From: Paragyromitra xinjiangensis
Taxonomy: Eukaryota > Ascomycota > Pezizomycetes > Pezizales > Discinaceae
NCBI GenBank assembly: GCA_038503065.1
Contig: JBCAMK010000015.1
Location: forward strand, 1,054,001 to 1,118,000
DNA: 64,000 nt
Direction of reading: 5' to 3'
Below the pieces are notes generated by a model that was not told the DNA's origin, did no database searches, and was given only the letters and a program-made list of their open reading frames with translations. A program made the translations under genes and the position numbers. Below, piece after piece: positions 35,677 to 46,699 of this stretch (its first letter is position 1; the number at the start of each line of letters is the position of its first letter).

Positions 35677-36282
35677 TTTTTCCTACAGCTCACTCACAAT
35701 TATGTACAGTATAGCAGTCGTTTTTGCACACTAGTATTTTTATTTCTCATTTTTTCTTTTGGTTTTTATCATACAGTTAATTTAGGAATCAGTAATGACT
35801 TGGAAAATATCATCTTTCAGCTTATGTTGTTCTCTCGCCTGCTATTGGGAACAAAGGCTTCCTAATAGTTCGTTTTCAGTACCCCGTTTGCGTACGTATT
35901 ATGCTTGTATATACCTCCTCAGCCGAAAGCAGTTTCAGCACATTGTATATATACATGTATGTATGTGTATTTGCTCACTACCTTTCAATCGATCCATTAC
36001 CCCCACTGCAAAAATCTCGTACACCCAACACCCACTTTTGGAATAGCAAGCACGTAGGAGGACGAAAGGGATCGATTTCTTAATCGCTAGGTATGCAGTA
36101 AGGCCCTATCTAAATAGCACTCTCGGATGCCTGAGTGCTCGTGTGGTCGTGCTCTTGTCTCTCGATCATTTCCGACCCCGAAGCCACACCCGAGGAGGTA
36201 CCTCTAGTACTCACAGCCAATGGTTGGACGAGTGAGGTTCGATGATATGATATCATGAGCTTGGCCTCGATAGAAAACCGCA

Positions 36283-36565
36283 TCTATATATGAGTGGAGG
36301 GAGGCGCAGGAACCGGGGTTAACCTGCTGAACCACATGCATGCCCACAGTAAGAGCCACCCCAATAGTGACCTACATGTAATTGACTCTAAGCAATATAT
36401 TGTGGGAACAAGGGAGAGAAATCAAAATATGACGAGCTTCAAATGTTGCAAGTGAAGCGAGAAGTAAGGAATATTTTGCTTCCCAACCAAGTGGACCCTT
36501 GAGTTGAACTGGCTGAGTGTGTTGAATAGATGAGAGAAAGAGCCACCATGAACTAATATACTATC
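36283..36565 (+). repeat. Direct duplication, copy A
   Basis: Shares an ordered series of blocks with copy B: CTATATA near the left end, GGGGTTAACCTGCTGAAC, ACATGTAATT, GGCTGAGTGTGTTGAATAGA, TGAGAGA and CACCATGAACTAATATAC. It is longer than copy B, with extra sequence in the middle. Confidence 0.55.
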
Positions 36566-36769
36566 ATCACAGTCATTTGGCACTACGATTTCAGGCAAGA
36601 TATCCTTTCAGCTGCGGTCTTGCTCTGAGATTTACGGAAGTGAATGTTTAACACAATTCTTGGTGCGGGGAGTAATACCGGTGGTTCATGTCTTACTGCC
36701 TCCTTATCAAACAGCCCGCTACACTAACATAGCCACGGACCACGGTCACGGTAAGAAAAAACTAAATTC

Positions 36770-36872
36770 AAGTTGGCGGGGATTTGAACAGCAAAACCAA
36801 ACTTAATCTCCAGACGTCTCTGGGGGCCAACAGGGAAAAGGGCGGGGCGTTAACCACTATACTACACCACTT
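36770..36872 (-). other. tRNA-like sequence (A box and B box), degenerate
   Basis: On the minus strand TAGTATAGTGGTTAACGC looks like a tRNA D-arm/A box, and CTGTTCAAATCCCCGCC like a T-arm/B box about 70 bases downstream. The T stem does not pair and no 7-base anticodon loop forms, so it is not a working tRNA. It could be a tRNA-derived SINE head or a decayed tRNA. Confidence 0.35.
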
Positions 36873-36925
36873 TTTTCGTGGTTTGTTTCTTGGTATACCG
36901 CTCTTTGAATGGAACGGGAGAAGTC

Positions 36926-37085
36926 TGGTCTATATAAAATAAGGAAAAGGGCAGAAACTTGGGGTTACCCTGCTGAACTACGTCCATACATGTAATTAAG
37001 AAAATTACATGTATATCACGGGACGAGGACTCTTAGCTGGCTTGGTGTGCCGAATAGATGAGAGAGTCACCATGAGCCAATATAC
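36926..37085 (+). repeat. Direct duplication, copy B
   Basis: Contains GGGGTTACCCTGCTGAACTA, ACATGTAATT, GGCTTGGTGTGCCGAATAGA, TGAGAGA and CACCATGAGCCAATATAC in the same order as copy A. The copies are diverged, so the duplication is old. Confidence 0.55.
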
Positions 37086-37834
37086 CTTTGCTGTCAAATC
37101 CACCCTCCTCTTGCTTCCCCCTCCTAACGCCCATAGTATTATCTAAACACAAGATATCACTCGGTAATTGGTACCAACCATCTTTTGTAAAATATGGGAT
37201 CGGAAGGCAGAGAAAACTCAATTGATTGAGGGACGGCTCTTGCTGCTTCCTAACAAATAGCAGACAATTAGGCGGGAAATTTTCACCGCAACGCGTAACA
37301 TCAAAGTTGCTATTATATCTAACGGCTGCACATCACCCCTTAGCTTCTTGGTGAATCTCTCTATCCTTATATAAGCTGCCACCCAAACCCAACCCTTCTT
37401 GTCTCCCATCATTCCTCCTTCTCCTCCTACCTACCTAGCCTATACATCTATACGACCTTCTAGACTTGAATCTTTTACTCCTCCCGAGTTTACTAGATGC
37501 ATGAAGGTTTTTTGTTTAAGGGATTGGCATCTGGGGGCTTTGAAGTTATTTCATCTACTTTAGCCTTATTTCTCGCATGCGTTTAAGAGGTTAATCTATC
37601 ATTGACTTTAGGCACCAGTAGATTGACTATATACTAATTCTCTCCTTCTCGATGTGACATATTTTACCCCCGCAACTCGTCCTCACCTAGCCATCCGCTT
37701 ATAAAGCGATAGTATGTGTAGTTGCATAAGTATATTTGCCCTCCCACATATGAACCAGGAAACAAGGACTGTGGCTTTGAATGCTACGAAGTTGTTCACG
37801 GATGCTGCTACATATAAAGCCACACCCCCCTGTT

Positions 37835-39256
37835 TTATGGTTCATATGTTGGAAGACGACTATCTACTACGCCAGCTCCATGATCCCGTAAGAGACGCTC
37901 CAGGGTAACCCATCTCCTCGACACCGCCACATCAAGCGCTGTTTCTCCTCCTTCGTCTCGCACAGAAACATCCACGCCCCACGACAGGAACAGACTTGCT
38001 GTGCGCCCGCACTCACTGCCTAGCCATTCGTGGAAGTTCAAATTCACGTTCAGGGCACGACGAGAATTTGCCAGCATATGAAGAGCCGTCCTTCCGAGTG
38101 AATCTCGGGCGGCGATGTCTGCACCTTTCTCCAGTAGTATTTGCGCGGCCTTGTGAAATCCTGAATCCGCAGCTGAGTAAAGCGCCGTTTGGTTCTCTCT
38201 GTTTTTTGCCGTGATATCAGCTCCGTTTTCTATCAATAGCGTAAACAGTGTTTCGGATCCAGTCATAGCAGCGTAGTGTAAAGCGGTGAAATTTCTCCCG
38301 TCCCGAGCATTGACTTCTGCACCTTTCTCCAAGAAGAGCTTGGCGATTCCCTGCTCCCCGTGAATCACTGCAATGTGCAGAGGCGTCCTCTGGAATCCAT
38401 CCACCGCAGTAATCTTAGCTCCATTTTCCAGAAGCAACTTGGCTGCATCTTCTTTCCCCGTCTTTGCCATCCAGTGCAGAGGCGTCGGGCGGGTCGAGCT
38501 CCAAAGCGAGTCCCGCGCATTAACGTCAGCTCCTCTTTGAAGTAGGAGATTAATCATTGGCACGTATTCATGCTTTACGTAATAGAGCGCTGTCCACCCT
38601 CTAGAGGAACGCATGTCTACATCGCATCCTCCATCCAACAAAATTTCGACAGTCTCCATATGTCCATATCTCGCTGCTAGATGCAACGCCGTAAACCCAG
38701 GGGCTCCCGTTTGGGCGTATATGTTGGCGCCGTTTTCTACTAGCACTTTAACCTTGCTAGATTGACCGCTCTTTGCCGCCGCCTGGAGGGGCGTGAACCC
38801 TTCATGTGCAGGAGACTTGTAGTTGACATCCGCGCCTGCATCGATAAATAGCTTGAATGTCGAGTCGTCCACGCAAGTAATCGCTTGGTGCAGACAGAAG
38901 ACTTTAGAAGAACCCACTATGGTGCTGACATCGAGGCCATGGGTAAGCAGTAGTTTGAACATCGATCCGCGGTTACTCCTCATCGCCTCAACGACCTCCT
39001 TCGGGGTGAGGTCGCCCTCCCACCCTCTATTGACGTTTGTACCACTTTCTAATAAGAATTTGACGATTGGCTCGTTTCCTCGCAGCACGGCCCAGCGGAG
39101 AATTTCATATTCCTTCCGCAGGAGAGATGTGGTAATGAGCGGAGATAGAAGGCTGCACAGCTGGCGGCAAGTTCGGCTAAGGCGGCAGATTTGTTTTAGA
39201 TGAAGATCGCTCGTGATGACAAACAGTAATTCGTTTGGGAGGCTGAGAAGCGACAT
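37835..39256 (-). CDS. F-box / ankyrin-repeat protein
   Basis: Intronless gene of 473 residues from the chosen start at 39256 (MSLLSLPNELLFVITSDLHL). An upstream in-frame ATG at 39391 would add 45 residues but lacks family support. Residues 1-45 form an F-box-like motif (LPNELLFVI, then ICRLSRTCRQLCSLLSPLI), suggesting an SCF ubiquitin-ligase adaptor. About ten ankyrin repeats follow, with typical TPLHxAA and LLxxGADVNARD patterns (GFTALHLAARYGHMETVEIL, RTPLHIAVIHGEQGIAKLFL, FTALHYAAMTGSETLFTLLI, GRTALHMLANSRRA). Substrate unknown. Such genes are numerous and lineage-variable in filamentous fungi, which fits its place beside repeats. Confidence 0.85.
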   Translation of the reverse strand: MSLLSLPNELLFVITSDLHLKQICRLSRTCRQLCSLLSPLITTSLLRKEYEILRWAVLRGNEPIVKFLLESGTNVNRGWEGDLTPKEVVEAMRSNRGSMFKLLLTHGLDVSTIVGSSKVFCLHQAITCVDDSTFKLFIDAGADVNYKSPAHEGFTPLQAAAKSGQSSKVKVLVENGANIYAQTGAPGFTALHLAARYGHMETVEILLDGGCDVDMRSSRGWTALYYVKHEYVPMINLLLQRGADVNARDSLWSSTRPTPLHWMAKTGKEDAAKLLLENGAKITAVDGFQRTPLHIAVIHGEQGIAKLFLEKGAEVNARDGRNFTALHYAAMTGSETLFTLLIENGADITAKNRENQTALYSAADSGFHKAAQILLEKGADIAARDSLGRTALHMLANSRRALNVNLNFHEWLGSECGRTASLFLSWGVDVSVRDEGGETALDVAVSRRWVTLERLLRDHGAGVVDSRLPTYEP

Positions 39257-39710
39257 ATTTGTGGGTTTGCAAGACCTTGATAGTGTGGGACCTTTGCTTT
39301 CTAGTAGTTGACGTGAAGTGGCGTTAATCGCTGAAGACGTGTGTATCTGCGGGAACACCCAAATCTGGGTTTGCTTACATGAGAAGCACATTCATGAAAT
39401 TTCACTCGGTTCTCATTCGCTGGAGAGCTTTTGTAATTGGACAAGGGAATAGCAGCTTATTCAGGCACGACTTCAACGAGGCCCACCTCCAAAGACCTCA
39501 GAGCGACACCGCGAACGTACAGAAACAATCACTTGTATCAAACGTGCTTAAATTTTTGTTCTATCGTGGTTCCCAAAACTAATCCACATGACAGGCGTGA
39601 AGTGAAAAAAAGAAAGTAAAAAAGTATTCCCCAGGAAAACCCTCCCCCCATTTTCTTAACACAGACCTAACGCCACGCAAACCAGCCGGTACGCACCATC
39701 GAAAAGCCGT
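39257..39710. other. Spacer between ankyrin gene and RPL10A
   Basis: Contains the ankyrin gene promoter and the RPL10A 3' UTR. Two tandem minus-strand genes; nothing else seen. Confidence 0.55.
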
Positions 39711-40590
39711 TTAGTACAAGCGCTTGGGGGGAGACATGGAAGCTTTCTATTAAGGCATCAGTATAGCAATTCAACAACCCAGTGGTAGGGGATGGGGATC
39801 ATACGATAGTCAAACTTCCAACGTTCTGCCACCCCTTCTTCAACAGGGAAACCAAGTAGTTGATAGCCAACATGATGTTACCAATCAAATGGTCCTCAGT
39901 CATGGCAACATTTCCCACGGCAACACCGAGACACAGCACCTTCTTAAGCTGGAACTTGATGGTGCTCTTCACATCGGTGACCTTCTGTGCGAGATCTTCG
40001 GCGTGAGAGACGGGAGTAGGGAACTTTCCGGCCTTGGACAGACCGGGGCCGAGCAGACGGGGAATCTGCTTGATCAGCTGCTCAGACGCAATGAAGGCGT
40101 CGTACTTGCGGGCAAGCTTCTTGATCAACTTCTTGTTCTTGTTGAGCTTCTTAAGGTCGTCAACGGACATGGACTCGAAAGAGTGGTGCTTGGCACGATC
40201 AATATCGTGCTGGTCACCGAGAATGCTGGAAGTCGTTAGTGATTTTCCCCCCCAATAACTCTTTCTCCGCTGCGGTTTGGAGGCGATGTTGATGGGTGGA
40301 ATTACCAGATGGACATGTTGGGTCTTGGGACCTGCGGGAGCTTCACGGTTCCGGAGAAACGCTTATCACGCTGGGGATCGTAGTTCTTGAGGCCGATCTG
40401 GAGCTCGACGGTCTCGAGGAAGTTGCGCTTCTTCTCATTGTTGGAGTAGTCCAACAACTCCTTGACGTTACCACGGACTCCGGCTGTAATTGTTTAAGAA
40501 TCCATCAGTAACCCAATTCTCAGGAAAGAAAAAAAACATATATTGAAGTATAGGGTCCAGGATGAACATACCGACTGTAATTTTCGACAT
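39711..40590 (-). CDS. RPL10A: 60S ribosomal protein L10a (uL1)
   Basis: uL1 forms the mobile L1 stalk of the large ribosomal subunit near the tRNA exit site (Rpl1 in yeast). Exons 40590-40572, 40483-40306, 40225-39805 and 39746-39711 give exactly 217 residues, the family length. Sequence runs [58 protein letters not shown], then [32 protein letters not shown] and [18 protein letters not shown]. The last exon is only 12 codons with its stop; without it the frame would end falsely after SLTIV. Confidence 0.96.
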
Positions 40591-41015
40591 TATGAATCAG
40601 TCTTCCAAGCGAATTTACGTTTGGTGAGGAATTTGCGTGGTTGTTTGGAGTATATTGAGGAGGAAATTCAAAGTGGCGATATGAGAGAAGCCATTTGTGG
40701 GTGGAATGAAGTCTTGGCGGAGAACTTGACAGTCACGCTTAGTCAGGGGCCGGGTAACAGGGTTCTGGGTTTGCCCTGCATCATGGATTATCACGACGGT
40801 GTTCTTCTCACCGTGTGGCAGTTAAATGATCGTTTTTTGAGAAATAAAAGCTCAAAACTCTCTGCCAGCGCTTTATTGCTGTACTGGGGCTTTTCTAGAA
40901 AAGGGATGAAGATGAGGTAAAAAATACAACAGGAATATTCACAATGCCCCAGTGCAAACAATTATGATACAGAATTGCCCCCACGATCAATTCCTCCCCA
41001 CCCCTTCAGTTCACC
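40591..41015. other. Spacer: RPL10A promoter and mS26 3' region
   Basis: An open frame of 125 codons crosses this spacer on the plus strand (40543-40920), but it overlaps RPL10A exon 1, resembles nothing known and is best taken as chance. Confidence 0.5.
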
Positions 41016-41891
41016 CTAGAAAGTGCGACTGATCAATCCATCCGATTCCTCATCCAACCACCCCTCCGCCTCCTTTGCCTTCTTCTCCGGTACCAACTTC
41101 GCCCCCGTCAATTGTCCCGCAATCTCCATCATCTTCGGATCTCTCCCGAAGTGGGCACGGTTGTTCTGCACCTGCAACAACATATCCTCAACGGTCTGTG
41201 GCAGCGTCTTGTAGAAATGATCCTTCTGCACAAACTCCTTCTCAATCACCTCATCCAGCTGCTTCTCCGTCAAGATGAACTCCCGTGCATTCAAGTATAG
41301 CTCATGAAAACTCTCGATCCTCGCTGCTCTTTTCTCCTGCTCCTTCGCTTCCCGCATTGCCTGTTTCTCCGCTAGTCGCTCTTCAGAGATACGTTCCATG
41401 TGAGAACTATCGTTGCTTCGTAGTGTCGATAACACAGATGGCAGAGTCAACCTGACATCCTCACGCTGCTTCGCCGCCAATAGCGCTTCACGGTCCTCAT
41501 TACGCTTCTTAAGCACTATTGCACGACGCTTCTCTTGCGTCTTTTGGCGCGCCTGGAGCTCAGCCACACCTTCGCGGAGATTGCGGCGACGGGACTCGGC
41601 GAGACTGTTTTTCCATGCTATGTAAGCGGCGGTGTCAGAATCGACGCCGATAGGAGGGTCTCGAGGTGTTGGTTCCTTAGTAGCGGGTTCGGGGGAGAGT
41701 TTGTAGGGGATTGATTTTGGGTGTGGGAGTTTTCCCTTTTGTCGTGGTCGGGGAGCGGCGCGGATAGTGGGTGGGCGTGGGATTTCGATGTATTTTGGGG
41801 ATTCAGGACCGACATGGAGGGGCCGCGGGGTGGTGGAGAAGGCGCGACGGGCACTGCAGTTGATTACACTGCGGAGAGGGACGAGAGCCAT
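41016..41891 (-). CDS. PET123: Mitochondrial small-subunit ribosomal protein mS26 (PET123 family)
   Basis: Fungal mS26 is a structural protein of the mitochondrial 37S ribosomal subunit. Single exon, 291 residues. The N-terminus MALVPLRSVINCSARRAFST is a mitochondrial presequence with an RAFSTTP cleavage context. Then comes the family segment PKYIEIPRPPT, a long charged helical/coiled-coil region (SLAESRRRNLREGVAELQAR, ERISEERLAEKQAMREAKEQ) and the C-terminal KLVPEKKAKEAEGWLDEE. It lies head to head with ATP7. Confidence 0.87.
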   Translation of the reverse strand: MALVPLRSVINCSARRAFSTTPRPLHVGPESPKYIEIPRPPTIRAAPRPRQKGKLPHPKSIPYKLSPEPATKEPTPRDPPIGVDSDTAAYIAWKNSLAESRRRNLREGVAELQARQKTQEKRRAIVLKKRNEDREALLAAKQREDVRLTLPSVLSTLRSNDSSHMERISEERLAEKQAMREAKEQEKRAARIESFHELYLNAREFILTEKQLDEVIEKEFVQKDHFYKTLPQTVEDMLLQVQNNRAHFGRDPKMMEIAGQLTGAKLVPEKKAKEAEGWLDEESDGLISRTF

Positions 41892-42161
41892 GGCGAAGTG
41901 GAGTTGAGAGACTCGATAGTAAATCTGGAGAAGTCGAGATCTCGAATGGGAGAATGAAGTTCAGAAAAGGTCTTGGCGAGAATAACCCCACGACAGTAGC
42001 TGAGTAAGCCGAGGCTGCTTTTGTTTCGCTAACCCGGTTGTTTAACGACTTTCCATCATCGCCCGAAACCTCCGATAGAATCGAAAGCCATTCCCCCATC
42101 ATAGTCCGCAGTCTCACTCCTTTATTCTGTTTATCAATTCCTCTCTCCTCATCGACCAGCT
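41892..42161. promoter_or_regulatory. Bidirectional promoter, mS26 / ATP7
   Basis: 270 bases between divergent start codons of two nuclear genes for mitochondrial proteins. Co-expression through a shared promoter is a reasonable inference. Confidence 0.65.
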
Positions 42162-43055
42162 ATGTCTGCTCCCGCGGTAAGCTATTTCCCAAAAGTCATC
42201 TCAATTGCTCCAGATATCAATCTCTAACTACCCCACTTAGAGAAGCGCTGCCCTCAGAATCGAATGGGCCAAGATCACCACCTCCCTCGGTCTTAAAGGC
42301 CAGACCGCTGCCTCTCTGCTCGCCTTCAAAAAACGCAACGAGGACGCCCGTCGTAAGGTTGCTGTCCTTGAGACACTGCCGACGGACCTCGATTTCTCGC
42401 ACTACCGCGCGGTCTTGAAGAACCAGGCTGTTATTGATGATATTGAGCGCTCGTTCAAGGCGTTCAAGCCCGTTACAGTCGATATCGCTAAGCAGCTGAA
42501 GACGATCGAGGCGTTTGAGGCCCAGGCTGTCGAGAATGCGACGGCTACAAAGGGCAAGGTTGATGCGGAGCTAGCGGACTTGGAGAAGACGTTGAAGAAT
42601 ATTGAGGAGGCTAGGCCGTTTGAGGACCTGACGGTGGTATGTATCATCTTTGGATGGAGTGGGAGGTGGGGGGAAGGTGTGGGTTAGCGGGGGGAAGGGA
42701 GGAGGAAGGATAAGATATTGTGGGGTCTTTGGTTGGAATATCTCGAATATGGGTTTTCCAATAGAGACTTTGCACTGTCTTCCGTCCTCCCTTTCTGGAA
42801 GTTATATTTATATACCATCCTGCAGCCCTATCCCTTTACCCCTTCCCGTGCTATAAAACAGAAGCTGATTGAATACCCGTTGCAGGATGACATCGCCAAG
42901 GCCCGCCCTGACATTGACCGCCGTACCGAAGAGATGGTCTCCAAGGGCCGATGGATGGTGCCTGGATACAAGGTACGATCTCCTTTTGCATTTGTCTCAC
43001 CCCACAATGCTAACACCCATTACAGGAGAAATTCGGCGATCTCGCTCTGATGTAA
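42162..43055 (+). CDS. ATP7: Mitochondrial F1Fo ATP synthase subunit d
   Basis: Subunit d of the peripheral stalk (stator) of mitochondrial ATP synthase. Exons 42162-42176, 42241-42636, 42886-42972 and 43026-43055 give 175 residues, matching the usual 174 or so. Sequence: [91 protein letters not shown]. The first exon holds only five codons. Intron 2 is long for this window (249 bases). Confidence 0.95.
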
Positions 43056-43549
43056 ACTCACCTCCGACGTAAGACAAAAAACCATTGTAGAGCAGTATAT
43101 CGTAGTTTGTGGATAAGTTGCGGATGAAAACGATACTCGGGTTGGCGGGGGATATTCCTTTTTTTAGAATTGAGAAGTCGCATTGATGAGCACTTTTGGC
43201 ATTGAGCATCCGATTTGCAGATTCTCAACCTCTCAGACAGGGAGACAGCATTCCATTATGCATATATTCACATTAATTCCTCACGGCAAAGCTGCATGGG
43301 AATTTCCCTGCAGCGGGATGCCAAGCCAATGCACGTGGCCAAGACTTGAGACCCGCATGTTGGTTGCAGCAGAAATGTAAACATGCAACACCAGAAGATG
43401 ACCTCAGGTTCTTGCACATAAACAACTCTCCCTCCCCCCCAGTCAACAAACCCTCCTCTTCCCTGATCACTCCTTCTCCCCCCAAAGATCTCTCTCCCCC
43501 TCTAGAACACTCCCACGAGGACCCCCCCCCCCCATTGGCATCATCACCA
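43056..43549. other. Spacer between ATP7 and the C3HC gene, with a C12 run
   Basis: The right half is C-rich, with twelve consecutive C at 43522-43533. The C3HC frame is open here from 43346, but the residues are low-complexity Pro/Ser, so I treat it as 5' UTR. Confidence 0.5.
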
Positions 43550-44957
43550 ATGCTCTACTCCACCAAGCGCAAGCTCCACAACCTCATCAACGGCCCACCA
43601 ACACCCGCACCCGCACCAGCACCTCTCGAACCCCCATCCACCCCTCCCCCCACCACTACAGCCCTCAATGACGCGCTCCACAAGAAACGCAAGCTAGGCC
43701 AACTCTCCAACCGCTCTCGTCCAAGCATCCGCGCTGTCTCACCTGCAGGCTCCGTCCAATCCACCGTTTCAACATCTTCTGCGCTCCCAGGATCGCCGTT
43801 GCGAGGACGGGAAGGGCCGCAACAGACCCCTGCCTATGCGCCGTGGGATCGAGCGTCGTTTCTAGATAGATTACGGACGTATCGGTTTGTGGATCGGTGG
43901 ACTGCGAAACCACCACGGGTGAATGAGGTAGCGTGGAGTAAGAGGGGGTGGGTGTGTACGGAGAAGAACAGAGTGAGGTGTACGGTGTGCAGGAAAGAGG
44001 TAGTGGTAAAGGTTGAGATTGATGAAGATAAAGATGTAGAAACCGGTGAGTTGTTGCGAACTCTCAGCTATATTTAAAAGCGGGCTGACAGGAAGCTATG
44101 GAATTGCAGCAAACGCAGTTGTAGATCGTTACGAGTCTATGATTGTGTCTGAACACGAAGATTCTTGTCTCTGGAAGAAACGAGGCTGCGATGAAACAAT
44201 CTACCGTCTCCAGCTCGCCAACCCTACTGTCTCCCGACCAGCCTTCACAGCTCGTTATACTTCGCTTCTCAAGATTCGTAATGAGATTCCACCCTCACTC
44301 TCACACCCTGAACTCGACCTATGCAGTATCCAACACTCCCCCGAAGCTACAGATGACGGTCCTATCTACGAGGCTGCCGTCATACTTGCTCTGTTTGGCT
44401 GGCAGAACGAAGATCCGGCTATTCCGAGCTTGGTTACGTGCTCGGCTTGCTTCCGTCGTCTCGGATTATGGTTATTCCGGAAGAAGGCAATTAAACTAGA
44501 GGATGTCCTGGATAGTATGGAGGATCTTGAAGGTGAAGAGGAAGCAAGTGTTTCTAGACTCGATGTAATCGGTGAACATCGTGAGGTAATTGCTCTCTAT
44601 AATCTCTTCTCTGGTGAACCTCAACTAAAGATCTTGCAGTACTGTCCTTGGATCAATGCCAGCAGTCAAGGTAAGGAGCCTGGTTGGCAAGCACTTCATC
44701 GGGTCTTACAGCAGTCGCCAAAACCTGCTTCAAGCGCGTTAAGCACATATAGCACAACTATGGACTCACCGTCCAAGGAGGTGCCCGCGACACCAGCGGA
44801 GAGGGATGCAGAGGAAGATAGTAAGCTCGCAAAATTAAAGAGGCTTAAGACGTTGTATTTCGGGAAGAGCAAGAAGCCAAAGACAAAGGAATTGGCAGTG
44901 GGACGGGAGAAAGAGGATGTGGGGAGAGATACTTCAGAGAAGAGGAAGTCGGCTTAA
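43550..44957 (+). CDS. C3HC zinc-finger protein, ZC3HC1/NIPA and Rsm1-like
   Basis: Nuclear protein of the C3HC zinc-finger family (human NIPA/ZC3HC1, yeast Pml39, fission yeast Rsm1), linked to the nuclear pore basket and mRNA export. Exons 43550-44045 and 44092-44957 give 453 residues. The chosen start reads MLYSTKRKLHNLINGPPTPA, like other fungal members; an in-frame upstream extension from 43346 is possible. The first zinc module includes APWDRASFLDRLRTYRFVDR, CTEKNRVRCTVCRK and HEDSCLWKKRGCD. The second, Rsm1-like, part has ALFGWQNEDP and CSACFRRLGLWLF, then HREVIALYNLF and PGWQALHRVL. The Lys-rich tail is probably a nuclear localisation signal. Confidence 0.88.
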
Positions 44958-45548
44958 GTGGGTATAAAGGAGGGGTAATTTTTAATCCAGAGTGTGATTA
45001 ATTGGTTTTCTATTATGGGCTATTAATAAAGTCATGGGATGGGAAGAGATTTACGAATGTTGATGGATTGCAGTTTTATGAGCATATTTATGTAGCTTTT
45101 TCCTCTTTTTTTCCCCTCTTTTTCTCTTTTCTCTTTTCTCGACAAAAGGACTGGATGGCGTTGGAGTTGTGATAGTGGAGGAGTGGCTGGATTTTTCTTA
45201 CACTCTCTCGTGGGCTCTTTTGAGCTCTCTCTCCCTTGGATTTTCTTTCATTAGCTTTTTAACTAAAGGAATTGCAGATGCATTTTTTTATAATTCTATT
45301 TGTATCCACTTCACATTTCCCTTTTTTTCGGATTCGTTTCATAGTCATTCCTTGATGATGATGCCAAGGATATGGTGAATATTTTATGTTACGATGCGGT
45401 CTGCTTTTGGTATCTTTTCGATTCTTTCCCAAATAACACTGTCTTCCACCCCGTTCAAGTCCCCACAAGTAAATTCTAAGTAGAGAAAACTTAATACATA
45501 GCAATGGTTAGTGAAGGGTGCTTAATCGAACTGTTTACATATTTATTA
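44958..45548. other. Convergent 3' spacer, C3HC gene / ARPC4
   Basis: T-rich stretch (tttttcctctttttttcccc at about 45100) with no gene seen; holds the two converging 3' ends. Confidence 0.55.
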
Positions 45549-46262
45549 TCAGTAGCTAAACTATAAAAAGATATAGGGGGAATGAAGACATACAGGAGTC
45601 AGGAAAGCCTCGGCAACGAAACGGGCACGGGCGTTGAGGAAGAGTTTCATCTCGGAAATCTCCTTATCGACCTCTTCCATAAAGTGGATGATGAAGTCGA
45701 CAAGTTTGTGTTTCAGCATAGCTTCGGTGTGGAAGTTGGTGATCAAGAAAGAGATGTCGTAACCCTATTCACACTATATTAGTGTTATCCCTATAGACCC
45801 ATCTCCATAGCATTGCTGAAAATGCGGGGGAGCTCCTCCCCCCTCGTCCACCCCCTCAACAACGCGAGCAACGCACCTTGACCGGCTTCCTCCTTAAGAT
45901 AAAAAAGTTCTCCGCCCTCTGCGTCAAAAATCTCGTAAACTTATGCACCAGAATATGCTCAATCTCATCCGCCTGTTTAATCTTAATGCTGACACGGATC
46001 GAGTTGACGCTCGGCTCGATCAAGACCCTTTCATTCTCATTGCGAGAAACCGTAAGCGGGTTCAGCAGCACCTCCGGTGTCTTCCCAGACTCGACTTCAG
46101 GCACGTTGTGTCGTTCGGCCGTCTGCGAGGCAAAGTTGCTTAGCGTGATTGCGGCGGTCAGGGAGGACCGCACGCATTTTAGGTATGGCCGTAGCGATTG
46201 GGACTGTGGAGGTGTTAGATTGGTATGGGGATGGAGGTTGGACGGTGGTGGGAGCTTACCAT
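45549..46262 (-). CDS. ARPC4: Arp2/3 complex subunit 4 (20 kDa)
   Basis: ARPC4 (Arc19 in yeast) is a core subunit of the Arp2/3 complex, which nucleates branched actin at endocytic sites. Exons: the bare ATG at 46262-46260, then 46203-45877, 45764-45594 and 45560-45549, together 170 residues. Sequence: [100 protein letters not shown] and a last four-codon exon (FSY, stop). Both the first and the last coding exons are extremely short. Confidence 0.95.
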
Positions 46263-46699
46263 TGTGATGGGGAGAGCTGGGAGGACTCGGTGGAGCTTGA
46301 GTGCGGGCTTATGCTGCGGAGGCTCGGAGCTTTGCGTGACGTTGAGGGTGTCTTGGCAACCCTAACCCATGTTGTTTGGCTGTGTGTCCCACTAGGGGGA
46401 GGTGGAAGGTTCACTTGATGCTTTACAGATCGATGCTTGGAGAGATAGCACAGAGTCGAAGAATTGAGGATTAAAATTTTTATCCACTTAAGAAATGTGA
46501 AAATCGGTCTGACATCGAAGATGCGTAACTAATACTATACAACAGCTCGCTGAGCATTCAAGAAGAAATCCTATCACTGACCCTCTCTGGTGGGTTTAAA
46601 CCACGTTCCCATTACGCCACACGTCGATGCAACAAAAACGTATATAGAAATTCATAACCATTTTTCCCTCTGACCTTAAACCCCATGCATATTCTAGTC
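46263..46699. other. Spacer: ARPC4 promoter and SYF2 3' region
   Basis: Two tandem minus-strand genes. No further gene or clear element seen. Confidence 0.5.

Larger units (their letters stand above)
35677..37834. other. Intergenic region of 2.2 kb with a degenerate direct duplication
   Basis: No protein gene seen. It contains two related segments (about 36283-36565 and 36926-37085) and, between them, a minus-strand tRNA-like sequence (36770-36872). Confidence 0.55.

Noticed and set aside
40543..40920. 125-codon plus-strand open frame overlapping RPL10A exon 1
   Set aside because: Overlaps a certain gene on the other strand, shows no family similarity and lies over a promoter.
46590..46640. 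Possible tRNA on the minus strand near 46600
   Set aside because: The A-box-like and B-box-like words are only about 20 bases apart, too close for a tRNA.
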